From: BJHQ01 sp964654285
GTDB lineage: Bacteria > Planctomycetota > UBA11346
DNA: 64,000 bases
Reading direction: 5' to 3'
NCBI GenBank assembly: GCA_964654285.1
Contig: CAZZJC010000001.1
Span: forward strand, 1 to 64,000
This document shows positions 33,410 through 42,448 of the stretch, piece by piece (position 1 is the first letter of the stretch; the number at the start of each line of letters is the position of its first letter). Position numbers and translations under genes: made by a program. The notes under the pieces were generated by a model that was not told the DNA's origin, ran no database searches, and was given only the letters and a program-made list of their open reading frames with translations.

Positions 33410-36400
33410 TCAGTCGACGTCGCCCAGATCATCCCCGCCGGTGGCGTGCATCGGCGCATTCGCCGCCTCTTTGGCGAAGACCTTGATCCGGCCCGGGCCC
33501 CAGAGGGCGCGCAGGCGTTCGAGCACCGGGGCGGTGGGACGCAGGCGGCGATCGTCGCCGACGCGCAGGGTCAGGGCGACATCGCCGGGGACATGCACCT
33601 GGATCACGATCGGGGTCTCGCCCTGGTTCTCGCTGATGAGGGTGGCGAGGGCGTCGAGGCGCTGGCGCAGCGCCGCCGGGTCGGCTGCGCCATCGATGGC
33701 GATGAGCACTTCGCGGGTCAGGCGTTCGGCGGCGGAGCGCGCCGGGATCACGTCGGTGATGATCAGGCTGGCGGTCTCGGGTTCCGGATCGGGGGCGTGC
33801 ATCGCGCCGCCCTCGCCACCGTCCGCGTCGTCGCCATCGGGATGCGGTTCGCCGCCGCCATCCTCATCGGCCTGGGCCCTTGGAGCGCCGCCGCCCCGGC
33901 GGCGGCGCTCGACCGTGCCGGTGAAGAGCGCGACCAGACCCTCGACGCATTCGCCGCCGAAGCGTTCGTAGATCGACGGCTCGTCGCGGCGGCCGCCGGC
34001 GCCGCGTCCGCCGCCCGGGAAGAGCACCGCCTCGAAGCGGCCGGTCTCGTCCTCCAGTTCCAGGATGCCCATCTGCTTGCCGGTGCGGGTACGCACGACG
34101 CGCTTGCCGACCACCACCGCGGCGATGGTGGCGCGGTTGCCGGTGGCGATGGTGCGCAGGTCGCCGGCGCGGGCGGTGACGTGGGCGGCCAGGGCCGGCG
34201 CGTGCACCGCGACCGGGTGCGAGGACATCCAATAGCCGGAGAGCTGCTTCTCGTAGCCCAGGCGCTCCTCCACCGGCCAGTCGGGCACGTCGGGGTAACC
34301 GTGCGCTTCCTGGGCGAAGGCGGCGTCCTGTTCGAAGGCGGCGAACAGGGTCTGCTGGTTCTGCGCCCTGGTCCGGCTCGCCTTCTGGCCGCGATCGAAG
34401 GCGCGCTCCATCGCCTCGACCAGGGCGCGGCGGTTGGGGTGCAGCGAATCGAGCGCGCCGACCTTGATCAGCGCCTCGACCACGCGCTTGTTGATCACCC
34501 GGGTGTCGACGCGTTCGCAGAGGTCGTAGAGCGAGGCGAAGCGGCCGCCGGCCTCGCGCTTGGCGATGAGGTGCGCCGCCGCCTGGTCGCCGATGCCCTT
34601 CACGCCGCCGAAGCCGAAGCGGATCTTGTCGGGACCGTCCGCGGATCGCACGATCGTGAATTCCCAGCCGGATTCGTTGAGATCCGGCGGCAGGACGCTG
34701 ATGCGGTGCGACTTCAGCTCCTCGACGAAGCGGGTCATCTTGTCCTTGTCGCCCATCTCGTAGATCAGGTTGGCGGTCATGAAGGCGGCGTAGTGGTTCG
34801 CCTTCATGTACGCCGTCCAGTAGGCGATCAGGCCATAGCATGCCGAATGCGATTTGTTGAAGCAGTAGCTCGCGAATCCGAGGATCTTCTTCCACATCTC
34901 GCGGCAGCGGTCGCGGTCGAACTGGTGCTGGGTGAACGCGCCCTCGATGAATTTCTGCTCGAGCTTTTCCAGGACCTTCACGTCCTTCTTGCCCATCGCC
35001 TTGCGCAGGTCGTCGGCCTCGGCCGGGGTGAAGCCGCACAGCTCGCGGCTGATGTTCATCACCTGTTCCTGGTAGATGTAGAGGCCGTAGGTCTCCTTCA
35101 GCGAGCGTTCCAGGACCGGATGCGGGTAGTCGATGCGCTGGCGGCCCTGCTTCCGTTCGCAGTAGTCGATGTGCATGTTCGCCATCAGGGGGCCGGGCCG
35201 GTAGAGCGCGACCAGGGCGATCATGTCCTCGAAGCGGTCGGGCTTGAGGTTCTTGATCAGGTTCTGGAATCCCGGCGATTCGCATTGGAACACGCCCAGC
35301 GTCTCGCCGGTGCCCAGGAGCTGGAATGTGCGCGGATCCGCGAGCGGGATCTGCAGGAGATCGATCGCGGTGCCGGTGGACGCCTGCGCCAGGTCGGTCG
35401 CCTTCTTCAGGATCGACATGGTCTTGAGGCCCAAGAAATCCATCTTGAGCAGGCCGGCCTTCTCGACCTGGGTCATGTTGAACTGGGTCGCCGGCTTGCC
35501 CTTCACCGAACAGACCGGGATGTAGCCGCTGACCGGGCCGGGTGCGATGACGATGCCGCACGCGTGCACGCCCAGGCTGCGGCCGAGCTTCTCCACCTTC
35601 ATCGCGGCATCGAGCGTGGTGCGGGTGCGCTCATCGCCCTCATAACGTTTCGCCAGCTGGTCGACGGTGGCCCATTCCTTGCCGTCCTTGTCGATCGCCT
35701 TGCGGCCCAGCGCCTGCTGCAGGTCGACCGGCTTGGCCGGGTTGTTGGGCACCAGGTTCGCCAGTTCCTGCGACTCCTCGGGCGTCCAGGCGTAGGCGCG
35801 GGCGACATCCTTGATCGCCATGCGCGCCTTCATCGTGCCCAGGGTCATGATCTGGGTCACCGCGTCGGCGCCGTACTTCTGCGCCACGTAGTGGATGACC
35901 CGGTCACGGCCGTCCTTGCAGAAGTCGATGTCGATGTCCGGCATCGATTTGCGGCCCGGATTCAGGAAGCGTTCGAAGAGCAGGCCGTAGCGCAGCGGGC
36001 ACATGTCGGTGATGCCGAGCGCATACGACACCAGGCTGCCGGCGGCGGAGCCGCGCCCGGGGCCGACCGGGATGCCGTTCTTCTTGGCCCAGCCGATGAA
36101 ATCGGCGACGATGAGGAAGTAGGCCGGGAAGCCCATCTCGATGATGGTCTTGAGCTCGAACTCCATGCGCTCGCGGATCTCGGTCGAGATGTTGTCGCCG
36201 TAGCGCCGCTGCACGCCGATCAGGGTGTCGCGCCTGAGCAGCGCGTTCTCGTCCAGCCCGTCCGGGCAGGGGAACTTGGGCAGGTAGTACTGGCCCGACG
36301 GGATCTTGCCGCCCTTGCAGAGTTCGACCACGCGCTCGGTGTTGGCGACGGCCTCCGGCAGGTCGGAGAACAGCGCCGCCATTTCCGCGTGGGTCTTGAG

Positions 36401-37120
36401 GTAGAACTCGTCGGTCGGCAGGCGTTTGCGCACGATGCGCGGATCGTCGAGGGTGGTCGCGCCCTCGATCGCGAGCAGGACTTCATGCACCCGCGCGTCG
36501 GCGCGATCGAGGTAATGCACCCAGTTCGCCGCCACCGCCGGCACGTTCGCCTCCTGCGCCAGGCGGGCGAGGGCGCCCCGCCGGCCGAGCGGCCCGTCAT
36601 CGCCGTGGTCGCAGACCTCCAGGAACAGACGGTCGGGGAAGATCGTGCGCAGCAGTTCCAGGTTGCGCCGCGCTTCTTCCGGGGAATGGGGGAGATGGCG
36701 GTTGATGAAGCCGTTGGCGCCGGCGCCGGTTAGGCAGACCACGTCGCCGGCGTGGGCGGCGATCATCTCCAGGTCGACCTGCGGTTCGTAGAAGAAGCCT
36801 TCCAGCCAGCCGCGCGAGACCAGCCGCGCGAGGTTGCGGTAGCCGGTCTCGCTCGCCGCGATGAGCACCAGGTTGAGCCAGTCCTTGCCCTTGTCCGCCA
36901 GCCCCAGCGGGGCGACGTTGAGCTGGCAGCCGATCAGGCCGGTGATCTGCGCGTCCTTGCAGGCCGAGGCGAATTCGAACGCGCCGCACAGGTTGCCGCG
37001 ATCGGTCAGCGCCGCCGCCGTCATCCCGCGCGCCTTCACCGCGCCGACCAGCTTCGGCACCGCGATGGTGGAATTGAGCAGGGTGAAATGGCTGTGGACG
37101 TGCAGGTGGGCGAAGGGCAT
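33410..37120 (-). CDS. dnaE: DNA polymerase III subunit alpha
   Basis: 1236 residues from the ATG at 37120 (MPFAHLHVHSHF, the normal DnaE opening); a GTG at 37132 is possible. Order of domains: PHP (HLHVHS, ALTDRGNLCGAF), the polymerase palm with PDIDIDFCKDGR near residue 396 and KMDFLGLKT near 560 (three catalytic Asp), the HACGIVIAPG segment, fingers (KSHSACYGLIAYWTAYMKAN), the helix-hairpin-helix VKGIGDQAA, and an OB fold (GKQMGILELEDETGRFEAVLFPG). Between the OB fold and the C-terminal domain lies a Gly-, Asp- and Glu-rich stretch of about 45 residues with little order expected. It begins 18 nt after the stop of the porin gene, so the two may share a transcript. Confidence 0.97.
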   Translation of the reverse strand: MPFAHLHVHSHFTLLNSTIAVPKLVGAVKARGMTAAALTDRGNLCGAFEFASACKDAQITGLIGCQLNVAPLGLADKGKDWLNLVLIAASETGYRNLARLVSRGWLEGFFYEPQVDLEMIAAHAGDVVCLTGAGANGFINRHLPHSPEEARRNLELLRTIFPDRLFLEVCDHGDDGPLGRRGALARLAQEANVPAVAANWVHYLDRADARVHEVLLAIEGATTLDDPRIVRKRLPTDEFYLKTHAEMAALFSDLPEAVANTERVVELCKGGKIPSGQYYLPKFPCPDGLDENALLRRDTLIGVQRRYGDNISTEIRERMEFELKTIIEMGFPAYFLIVADFIGWAKKNGIPVGPGRGSAAGSLVSYALGITDMCPLRYGLLFERFLNPGRKSMPDIDIDFCKDGRDRVIHYVAQKYGADAVTQIMTLGTMKARMAIKDVARAYAWTPEESQELANLVPNNPAKPVDLQQALGRKAIDKDGKEWATVDQLAKRYEGDERTRTTLDAAMKVEKLGRSLGVHACGIVIAPGPVSGYIPVCSVKGKPATQFNMTQVEKAGLLKMDFLGLKTMSILKKATDLAQASTGTAIDLLQIPLADPRTFQLLGTGETLGVFQCESPGFQNLIKNLKPDRFEDMIALVALYRPGPLMANMHIDYCERKQGRQRIDYPHPVLERSLKETYGLYIYQEQVMNISRELCGFTPAEADDLRKAMGKKDVKVLEKLEQKFIEGAFTQHQFDRDRCREMWKKILGFASYCFNKSHSACYGLIAYWTAYMKANHYAAFMTANLIYEMGDKDKMTRFVEELKSHRISVLPPDLNESGWEFTIVRSADGPDKIRFGFGGVKGIGDQAAAHLIAKREAGGRFASLYDLCERVDTRVINKRVVEALIKVGALDSLHPNRRALVEAMERAFDRGQKASRTRAQNQQTLFAAFEQDAAFAQEAHGYPDVPDWPVEERLGYEKQLSGYWMSSHPVAVHAPALAAHVTARAGDLRTIATGNRATIAAVVVGKRVVRTRTGKQMGILELEDETGRFEAVLFPGGGRGAGGRRDEPSIYERFGGECVEGLVALFTGTVERRRRGGGAPRAQADEDGGGEPHPDGDDADGGEGGAMHAPDPEPETASLIITDVIPARSAAERLTREVLIAIDGAADPAALRQRLDALATLISENQGETPIVIQVHVPGDVALTLRVGDDRRLRPTAPVLERLRALWGPGRIKVFAKEAANAPMHATGGDDLGDVD

Positions 37121-37138
37121 GGCCGTGCCCACCCGCCC

Positions 37139-38632
37139 TTAGAACGCGACCTTCAGGTTGACGCCGGCGAGGTAGACCGGGCTGTTGCCGGCGGATTCGC
37201 CGGGAGCGAGCGGATTGTTCGGCGCGATCAGCTTGAAGCCGGGTCCGGGGAAGAAGACGCCGCCGAGCAGGCTCAGCCGTGCATCGTAGCTGACCCGCCA
37301 GCTGATCGTCAGGTCGACCTCCTGGCCGAGGTAGCGCTGCGCGCTCGCCGCGCTGTCGAGGCGGTAGCCGCCCCAGACCGCGTCCATCCGCACGCTGTTG
37401 TCGTTGGCCATGCGCACGCCCAGCTTGACCTTGAGCGCCTGCAGGTCGCCATCCATGTAGCGGCTGAGCTCGCCGTACTTCTCGTTCTCGACGATGTAGG
37501 TGTCGCAGATGTGCTCGTAGGGATTGATGAAGCGCGAGTTCTTGCCATCGCCGGAATTGCTGTCGCCGCTGAAGTAGTCGGCAAGCAGGCCCATGGTCAC
37601 CGGACTGTTCGGGCCGAACTGCCATTCGACCCCGCCGGTCGCGCCCCGGCCGGCGAACTGCTCGCCATTGCCCTGGTTGCCGGACTGGTAGCCGATCTCG
37701 CCGAAGAACGAGAATCCGCCCGACTTGTAGTCCGCGCCGCCGTACCAGGTGGTCAGGTTCTTGCCGCGGCTGTTCACGATCTGGCCGTTGGCATCGAATC
37801 CCGATTTGATCGGCACGTTGCGCACCACGTTCCAGGATCCGCTCAGGACCAGCTGCTGGTTCGCATTGGTGTCCATGGGACGCCAATCGACCGCGACGCC
37901 GTACAGGCCGCTGGCGTCGGGCGTGCAGTAGACGAACGGGATGATCTGCCAGGTGTCGAAACCGCTGTACGACGCCTTGAATCCGTCCCAGCTGGTCAGG
38001 TCACGGTCGTCGGCGCGCGAGTCGAACAGCATCGCGCGCTTCTTGTCGTTGGAGTACCGCTCCTCGGTGAGATCCTGGTGGATCCAGAACGATTCCGGCA
38101 TGCGTCCCGCGACCGCAGTGACGGTGTTGAAGCCGAGCACGTCCTGGAGGCGGACGAAGGCCTGCTGCAGCACGACCGCGCCACGCGCATCGCCGTTGCG
38201 GTCCTGGAATCCGTTCGGCCCCTGGTTGCCGGACTGGCCGCTGCCGGGTGCCGGGCCGTCCACCGGGCTGTTGGCGGCCACGCCGCCGGCCTCGCCATGG
38301 TAGCCGAGGATGAGCTGGACCTTCACCTTGTCGTCGAGGGTCATCTTCAGGCCGAAATCGCAGCGGATCAGGCCGCGTCCGCGATGGTCGCCCAGGCCCT
38401 GGTCGCCGTCGCGGTAGTTGTCCTGGGTGATCGCATCCAGGTCGAGATCGCCCTGGACGATGACCTGGCGCTGGCCGCCGAGGGTGCTCGACCGGCCCGG
38501 GGCGTATTCGCTGATCGCCGCGCCGCCGATCGGATTCGGCCGGTTCACCGGCAACGGCTGATCGGCCGCGGCGGCGATGGCGGCGAGGCTGGCGACCAGG
38601 GGGATGGCGGCTGGGACGTGGCGGCGCGACAT
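37139..38632 (-). CDS. Outer-membrane beta-barrel porin
   Basis: 497 residues from the ATG at 38632; the ATG at 38755 is rejected because it precedes the signal peptide (AAIPLVASLAAIAAAAD) by a run of unlikely residues. The chain alternates polar and hydrophobic residues with many Gly, Asn, Asp and aromatic positions, and ends in Phe (VYLAGVNLKVAF), the usual barrel-assembly signal. Segments such as AVAGRMPESFWIHQDLT and GVEWQFGPNSPVTMGLLADYF fit an alginate-export or phosphate-selective porin-type barrel. It shows that the cell has an outer membrane. The transported substrate is unknown. It is immediately upstream of dnaE, an unusual pairing. Confidence 0.8.
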   Translation of the reverse strand: MSRRHVPAAIPLVASLAAIAAAADQPLPVNRPNPIGGAAISEYAPGRSSTLGGQRQVIVQGDLDLDAITQDNYRDGDQGLGDHRGRGLIRCDFGLKMTLDDKVKVQLILGYHGEAGGVAANSPVDGPAPGSGQSGNQGPNGFQDRNGDARGAVVLQQAFVRLQDVLGFNTVTAVAGRMPESFWIHQDLTEERYSNDKKRAMLFDSRADDRDLTSWDGFKASYSGFDTWQIIPFVYCTPDASGLYGVAVDWRPMDTNANQQLVLSGSWNVVRNVPIKSGFDANGQIVNSRGKNLTTWYGGADYKSGGFSFFGEIGYQSGNQGNGEQFAGRGATGGVEWQFGPNSPVTMGLLADYFSGDSNSGDGKNSRFINPYEHICDTYIVENEKYGELSRYMDGDLQALKVKLGVRMANDNSVRMDAVWGGYRLDSAASAQRYLGQEVDLTISWRVSYDARLSLLGGVFFPGPGFKLIAPNNPLAPGESAGNSPVYLAGVNLKVAF

Positions 38633-38871
38633 GGCGTGGTTCCGGTGGTTTGATGCTGAGGCGCGGACCCTAGCCGGACGCCGATCCTCGGCCAGTGCGA
38701 GATCCCCACCGGCCATCCGCTGTCCGCCGGCATGTCTGCCAGCATCCGTCCGCACCTGCCGCCATCGGTTGCGACCACGCCGTTCATTGGCACCCTGCGC
38801 CCTTCGCCGTGCGAAAGCCCCTGCCGCGCGCTCCGCCGCGCGCTCGGCCCGTCGCGCGCTCAGGAGCCCCC

Positions 38872-39831
38872 ATGCGCATCCTCGTCGTCCTCATCCTCAT
38901 CGCCGCCGCCGCTGGTGGCGGCTGGTGGTGGTTCAAGGGCCGCGCCGAACCGGTCGCCCAGGCCCAGGATCCGGGGCCCTTCGTCACCACCACGCCCAGC
39001 ATCCAGCCCGTCGGCCTGCCGGCCGAGGTTCAGCGCCTCATCGACGGAGCCGAGGCCGACTGGACCGCCGCCGGCGATGCGCCCCAGCGCACCCCCAAGG
39101 CTCCGGCCCTGGCGCGCCAATACGCCAAGGCCCTGCGCGCCCTCTACGAGGTGAAGGGCAGCCACGACCGCCAGGCGAAGCTCATCGCCGAACGCTGCCA
39201 ACCGCTCGCTGAGGTGCTTTTCTTCTCCAAGGCCAAGGTGCCTGCCGACGACGGCGGACTGTTCGCCCTGCACCTGGTCGCGCCCGGTGAAAGCCCTGAA
39301 AAGATCGGCATCCACTACGGCATGAGCCGCGAACTCGTGAACACCATGCGCGGCGCCGATATCAACAACGGCAATCTCCAGGCCGGCGAAAGCCTCAAGG
39401 TGGTCAAGCTGAAGGAGGCCGGGCACCAGATCCACATCGACAAGGGCCAGAAGTTCCTCGACTGGTACATCGCCGGCATCTTCGCCCGCCGCTACCAGAT
39501 CTCGATCGGCGCGGTCGAATCCCCGACCCCGGTCGGCAAGACGAAGATCACCAAGCGCCAGTTCGATCCCGAATGGACCAACCCCAAGACCGGCAAGGTC
39601 CTGGCCGCCGGCGACCCTGAGAACATCCTCGGCGGCGTCTGGCTCGCCTTCGATGAGAAGATGCTCGGCCAGAAGGGCATCGGCATCCACGGCTACACCG
39701 GCGCCAACGGCGGTCTCGGCCGCATGGTCTCGAACGGCTGCATCCGCATGGCGAACGACGAGGTCAAGCAGTTCGCGCATTGGCTGTCGCAGCCTGATCG
39801 TGCGACCACCACGGTCGAGATCGTGGAATGA
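38872..39831 (+). CDS. LysM and L,D-transpeptidase (YkuD) domain protein
   Basis: 319 residues from the ATG at 38872, with AGGAG 6 nt upstream. The N-terminus is a membrane anchor (LVVLILIAAAAGGGWWWF). A LysM motif follows near residues 125-175 (HLVAPGESPEKIGIHYGMS, then LQAGESLKVVKL), and the YkuD domain ends with HGYTGANGGLGRMVSNGCIRMAN, whose His, Ser-Asn-Gly-Cys (Cys near 289) and Arg form the active site. It would form 3-3 cross-links in peptidoglycan or attach proteins to it in the periplasm. The next gene, 105 nt on, encodes an LpoB-like lipoprotein, which supports a cell-wall role for both. Confidence 0.92.
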   Translation: MRILVVLILIAAAAGGGWWWFKGRAEPVAQAQDPGPFVTTTPSIQPVGLPAEVQRLIDGAEADWTAAGDAPQRTPKAPALARQYAKALRALYEVKGSHDRQAKLIAERCQPLAEVLFFSKAKVPADDGGLFALHLVAPGESPEKIGIHYGMSRELVNTMRGADINNGNLQAGESLKVVKLKEAGHQIHIDKGQKFLDWYIAGIFARRYQISIGAVESPTPVGKTKITKRQFDPEWTNPKTGKVLAAGDPENILGGVWLAFDEKMLGQKGIGIHGYTGANGGLGRMVSNGCIRMANDEVKQFAHWLSQPDRATTTVEIVE

Positions 39832-39936
39832 CCCCACGCCGGGCCGACCGCACGCCGGACCCGGACTGTCGGATTTGACCACTAGATCGCAGCTTCGGCC
39901 GTGCATCCTCGGCGACCACATCCGCCGGAGGACGCC

Positions 39937-40806
39937 ATGCGATCCATGCTCTTCATCATCGTCGTGATCTTGGCTTCGTGCACCTCAGCGGTGCGGAATC
40001 CGTCGCTCCTCCCGCCCGGAATCGATGACGCCCTGGGTGCCATCCGGCCGCACCAGCCGGAAGCCGAGGTCGAGCGCCTACTCCGGTCCATCTACCCGGC
40101 TGCGACGCCGGTGTCGGGCGAAAACCGTGGAGCGGGTTCAGCGATCAGCTTCCAGCTCACGGAGAAGCTGTCCCTCGATATTCCGGGGTACCCGGATCCC
40201 AGCGATCCGACCCGACGTCTGGTCGCGGCCGACCGCGCCTTCACGGTGGTGGATCTGTCCAGCAATCAGCGGTTCGATCTGGCCGTGTCGTCCCTCGATG
40301 CCTCGAGCGAAATTGCCGGGGCCGGCCGGTCACGATCCGGGAAATGGGACGAGGTCGATACCAGGGTGGTGGCCGAAAGCATGAGTGCTGATGCTCTGGA
40401 GGGTCGGTGGCTCAGGGATCACCTGCTCAGGTACCAGGGGAATCCCAGGCTCGCCATCGGCAAAGTCACCATCCGCAGCAATGGAGAGGAAATCCCCAGT
40501 GGCCCGATCCTGCAGAGGATGAGCGCCGCCTTCGTGCGCTCGGACCGGATCGACGTCGCCGCGGCTGGATTCACCCGCCCGGCAACGGAATCGTCTGCGG
40601 TTTCAGGCGGGAAACCTGGAACAGGTGCAGAGCCCGCATTCCTGCTCCGGGGCAGCATCGAGGTCCACGAAGACATCCAAGGCCGGGGTCAGCGGTCGGC
40701 CTATCAGGTCGGTTTCGAAATCATCAACATCGCCAGCGGCAATGTGGTCTGGAGCCGGAACCAGACCCTGGTCAAGGTTTCTCCGCAGCCCGCGCTGCGC
40801 CGGTAG
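39937..40806 (+). CDS. LpoB-like penicillin-binding-protein activator lipoprotein
   Basis: 289 residues from the ATG at 39937, with GGAGGA 6-7 nt upstream. A lipoprotein signal (MLFIIVVILASC) places Cys at residue 15. The C-terminal half resembles LpoB: RLAIGKVTIRSNGEEI, then GPILQRMSAAFVRSDRIDV, FLLRGSIEVHEDI and VGFEIINIASGNVVWSRNQ. LpoB spans the periplasm and activates the class A penicillin-binding protein PBP1B. The N-terminal 130 residues are not typical of LpoB and include a DUF-like beta-rich part. Its 3' end overlaps the end of the ccsA-like gene on the other strand by 35 nt. Confidence 0.75.
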   Translation: MRSMLFIIVVILASCTSAVRNPSLLPPGIDDALGAIRPHQPEAEVERLLRSIYPAATPVSGENRGAGSAISFQLTEKLSLDIPGYPDPSDPTRRLVAADRAFTVVDLSSNQRFDLAVSSLDASSEIAGAGRSRSGKWDEVDTRVVAESMSADALEGRWLRDHLLRYQGNPRLAIGKVTIRSNGEEIPSGPILQRMSAAFVRSDRIDVAAAGFTRPATESSAVSGGKPGTGAEPAFLLRGSIEVHEDIQGRGQRSAYQVGFEIINIASGNVVWSRNQTLVKVSPQPALRR

Positions 40807-42448
40807 CCCACGCCCATAGCGCCAGGCCTGCTATCAGTTCGGCGAGGGCGAATGCCCCCAGCTTCGCCGCCGTGCCGGTGTCGAAGCCATAGCTGTGCAG
40901 ACCGATGCCGAGCAGATTCACCCCGAACCAGGCGACCGCGACCACGATCGACACCAGGGCGAGGCCGAGGGCGACGCCGCGCGGGCCGCACTGGCCGGCG
41001 GCCTTGAGGTGGAGGAGGGTGACCAGCCAGAGGACGATGAGCAGGGCACCGTTCTCCTTGGGATCCCAGCCCCAGAAGCGGCCCCACGACTGATCGGCCC
41101 AGATGCCACCGAGGATGGTTCCGGCGAGGGTGAGCAGCAGCGCGATGAGCGCGAGGACGTTGAGCAGGCGGTCGGTACGCGCGAGGGCCTCGCCGTCCGC
41201 TGGTCGCAGCGCCCGTTGGATCAGGGCGAAGTGGGCCGCCAGCGAAGCGACCAGGCAGAAGGCGTAGCCGGCGGTGATGGTGATGACGTGGATGGTCAGC
41301 CACATGTTGGAGTTGAGCACGGCGACCAGCATGCCCATGGTATCGCCGTCGGCGGCGTAGCCGTTGGCGGTCAACAGGCCACCGAGTCCGAGCAGGGCGC
41401 CGCCGAAAATCGCGATGCTGTCGCGCCGGACGAGCTCCACCAGCGCCCCGGTCAAGGCGCTGACCAACGCCACGAACAGGATGGTCTCGTACAGCGTCGC
41501 CACGGGTGGCCGGCTCATGATGTAGCAGCGCGCAGCCACCCCGGCCAGATTGAAGACGACCCCCAGGACCAGCACGGTGAAGGCGGTCTGGCGCAGCGCG
41601 GCACGGGGCGACCACAGGGCGAGTCCGGCCAGCAGGGCGGCCAGCACATAGAGCGCGATGGACCAGTGGAAGAGGGCAAAGCGGTTGTAGGACACCTCGA
41701 CGGCGAGCCGGTTGGGCGCGGTCAGCGGCGCCACCAGCGCGCGCACCACGGCGGCCCGGTCGGCCGCTGCGGTGCGGTCTCCGGCGCGCACCGCGTCGAT
41801 GAGGTTGATCCAGGCCCCGATGATCTGCGATTGCACCGCGTCCGGGGCGACCTGGGTTTCGCTGAACGAGGCCAAGGTCCGCCATTGTTCGCGATGGGCG
41901 GCATCGCCCGGCACCACCGCCATTCCGTGCACGAAGTCCAGCGCGTTCAGCGCGGCAGAGGCATTATGCACCAGTTCGACCAGCTGCGCCTCGACCGGAT
42001 CGGTCGGGCGCTGGCGTTTGGCGAGCAGGGCTTCGATCAGCGTCGACTGGCGGCGCAGGCCGTCGATCACCTCGGTGAGGGAATAGCGCAGGTCGTTGCG
42101 GCGCTCCAGGCGCAAGGCATCGGCAACCTCGGGGTTGCGCAGCTTCACCGCCGGCCGGGCCTTCGCGGCCGGGAGATCGGTGAGGCCCTCGACCAGCCAG
42201 GTGGAGGCGCTGACCCCGCCCGGCAGCGAGCTGCGGCCGAGGGCGAGCAGGAAATGGCGCGCAGCGGAATCGATCGGCTTGATCCGGCCTTCGTGCAGCA
42301 CCGGCAGGGATCCGATCAGCGGCGCGAATGCGGCGGGATCCGGTTTGGCTGCGGGCGCGGCAGGTTCACCGGCGGCGAGCCCGGCCGGTCGGCCGGCGGC
42401 AAGCATGACGAGCAGCGCAACCGCCGCTATCCAGGTCTGGCGGATCAT
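40772..42448 (-). CDS. Cytochrome c biogenesis protein, CcsA/CcmF-type heme handler with N-terminal extension
   Basis: 558 residues. A signal-like N-terminus and about 230 soluble residues (HEGRIKPIDSAARHFLL, VSYNRFALFHWSIALYVL) precede about eight membrane segments. The WWD heme-binding motif is WADQSWGRFWGWDPKENGA (about residues 450-468). Conserved His residues flank it (WLTIHVITITAGYAF and HSYGFDTG). With ResB it forms the System II machine that carries heme out and attaches it to apocytochromes. The soluble HEGRxKPxDSxAR domain before CcsA is a known arrangement in PVC and Bacteroidota proteins. It overlaps the resB-like stop by 4 nt (ATGA), so they are translationally coupled. It is the last gene of a four-gene operon. 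Confidence 0.92.
   Translation of the reverse strand: MIRQTWIAAVALLVMLAAGRPAGLAAGEPAAPAAKPDPAAFAPLIGSLPVLHEGRIKPIDSAARHFLLALGRSSLPGGVSASTWLVEGLTDLPAAKARPAVKLRNPEVADALRLERRNDLRYSLTEVIDGLRRQSTLIEALLAKRQRPTDPVEAQLVELVHNASAALNALDFVHGMAVVPGDAAHREQWRTLASFSETQVAPDAVQSQIIGAWINLIDAVRAGDRTAAADRAAVVRALVAPLTAPNRLAVEVSYNRFALFHWSIALYVLAALLAGLALWSPRAALRQTAFTVLVLGVVFNLAGVAARCYIMSRPPVATLYETILFVALVSALTGALVELVRRDSIAIFGGALLGLGGLLTANGYAADGDTMGMLVAVLNSNMWLTIHVITITAGYAFCLVASLAAHFALIQRALRPADGEALARTDRLLNVLALIALLLTLAGTILGGIWADQSWGRFWGWDPKENGALLIVLWLVTLLHLKAAGQCGPRGVALGLALVSIVVAVAWFGVNLLGIGLHSYGFDTGTAAKLGAFALAELIAGLALWAWATGAARAAEKP

Noticed and set aside
33371..36733. Open frame of 1120 codons on the plus strand
   Set aside because: It is the antisense of dnaE. 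High-GC codon use leaves few stops on the opposite strand; its translation has no recognisable domain, only Arg-, Val- and Asp-rich sequence.
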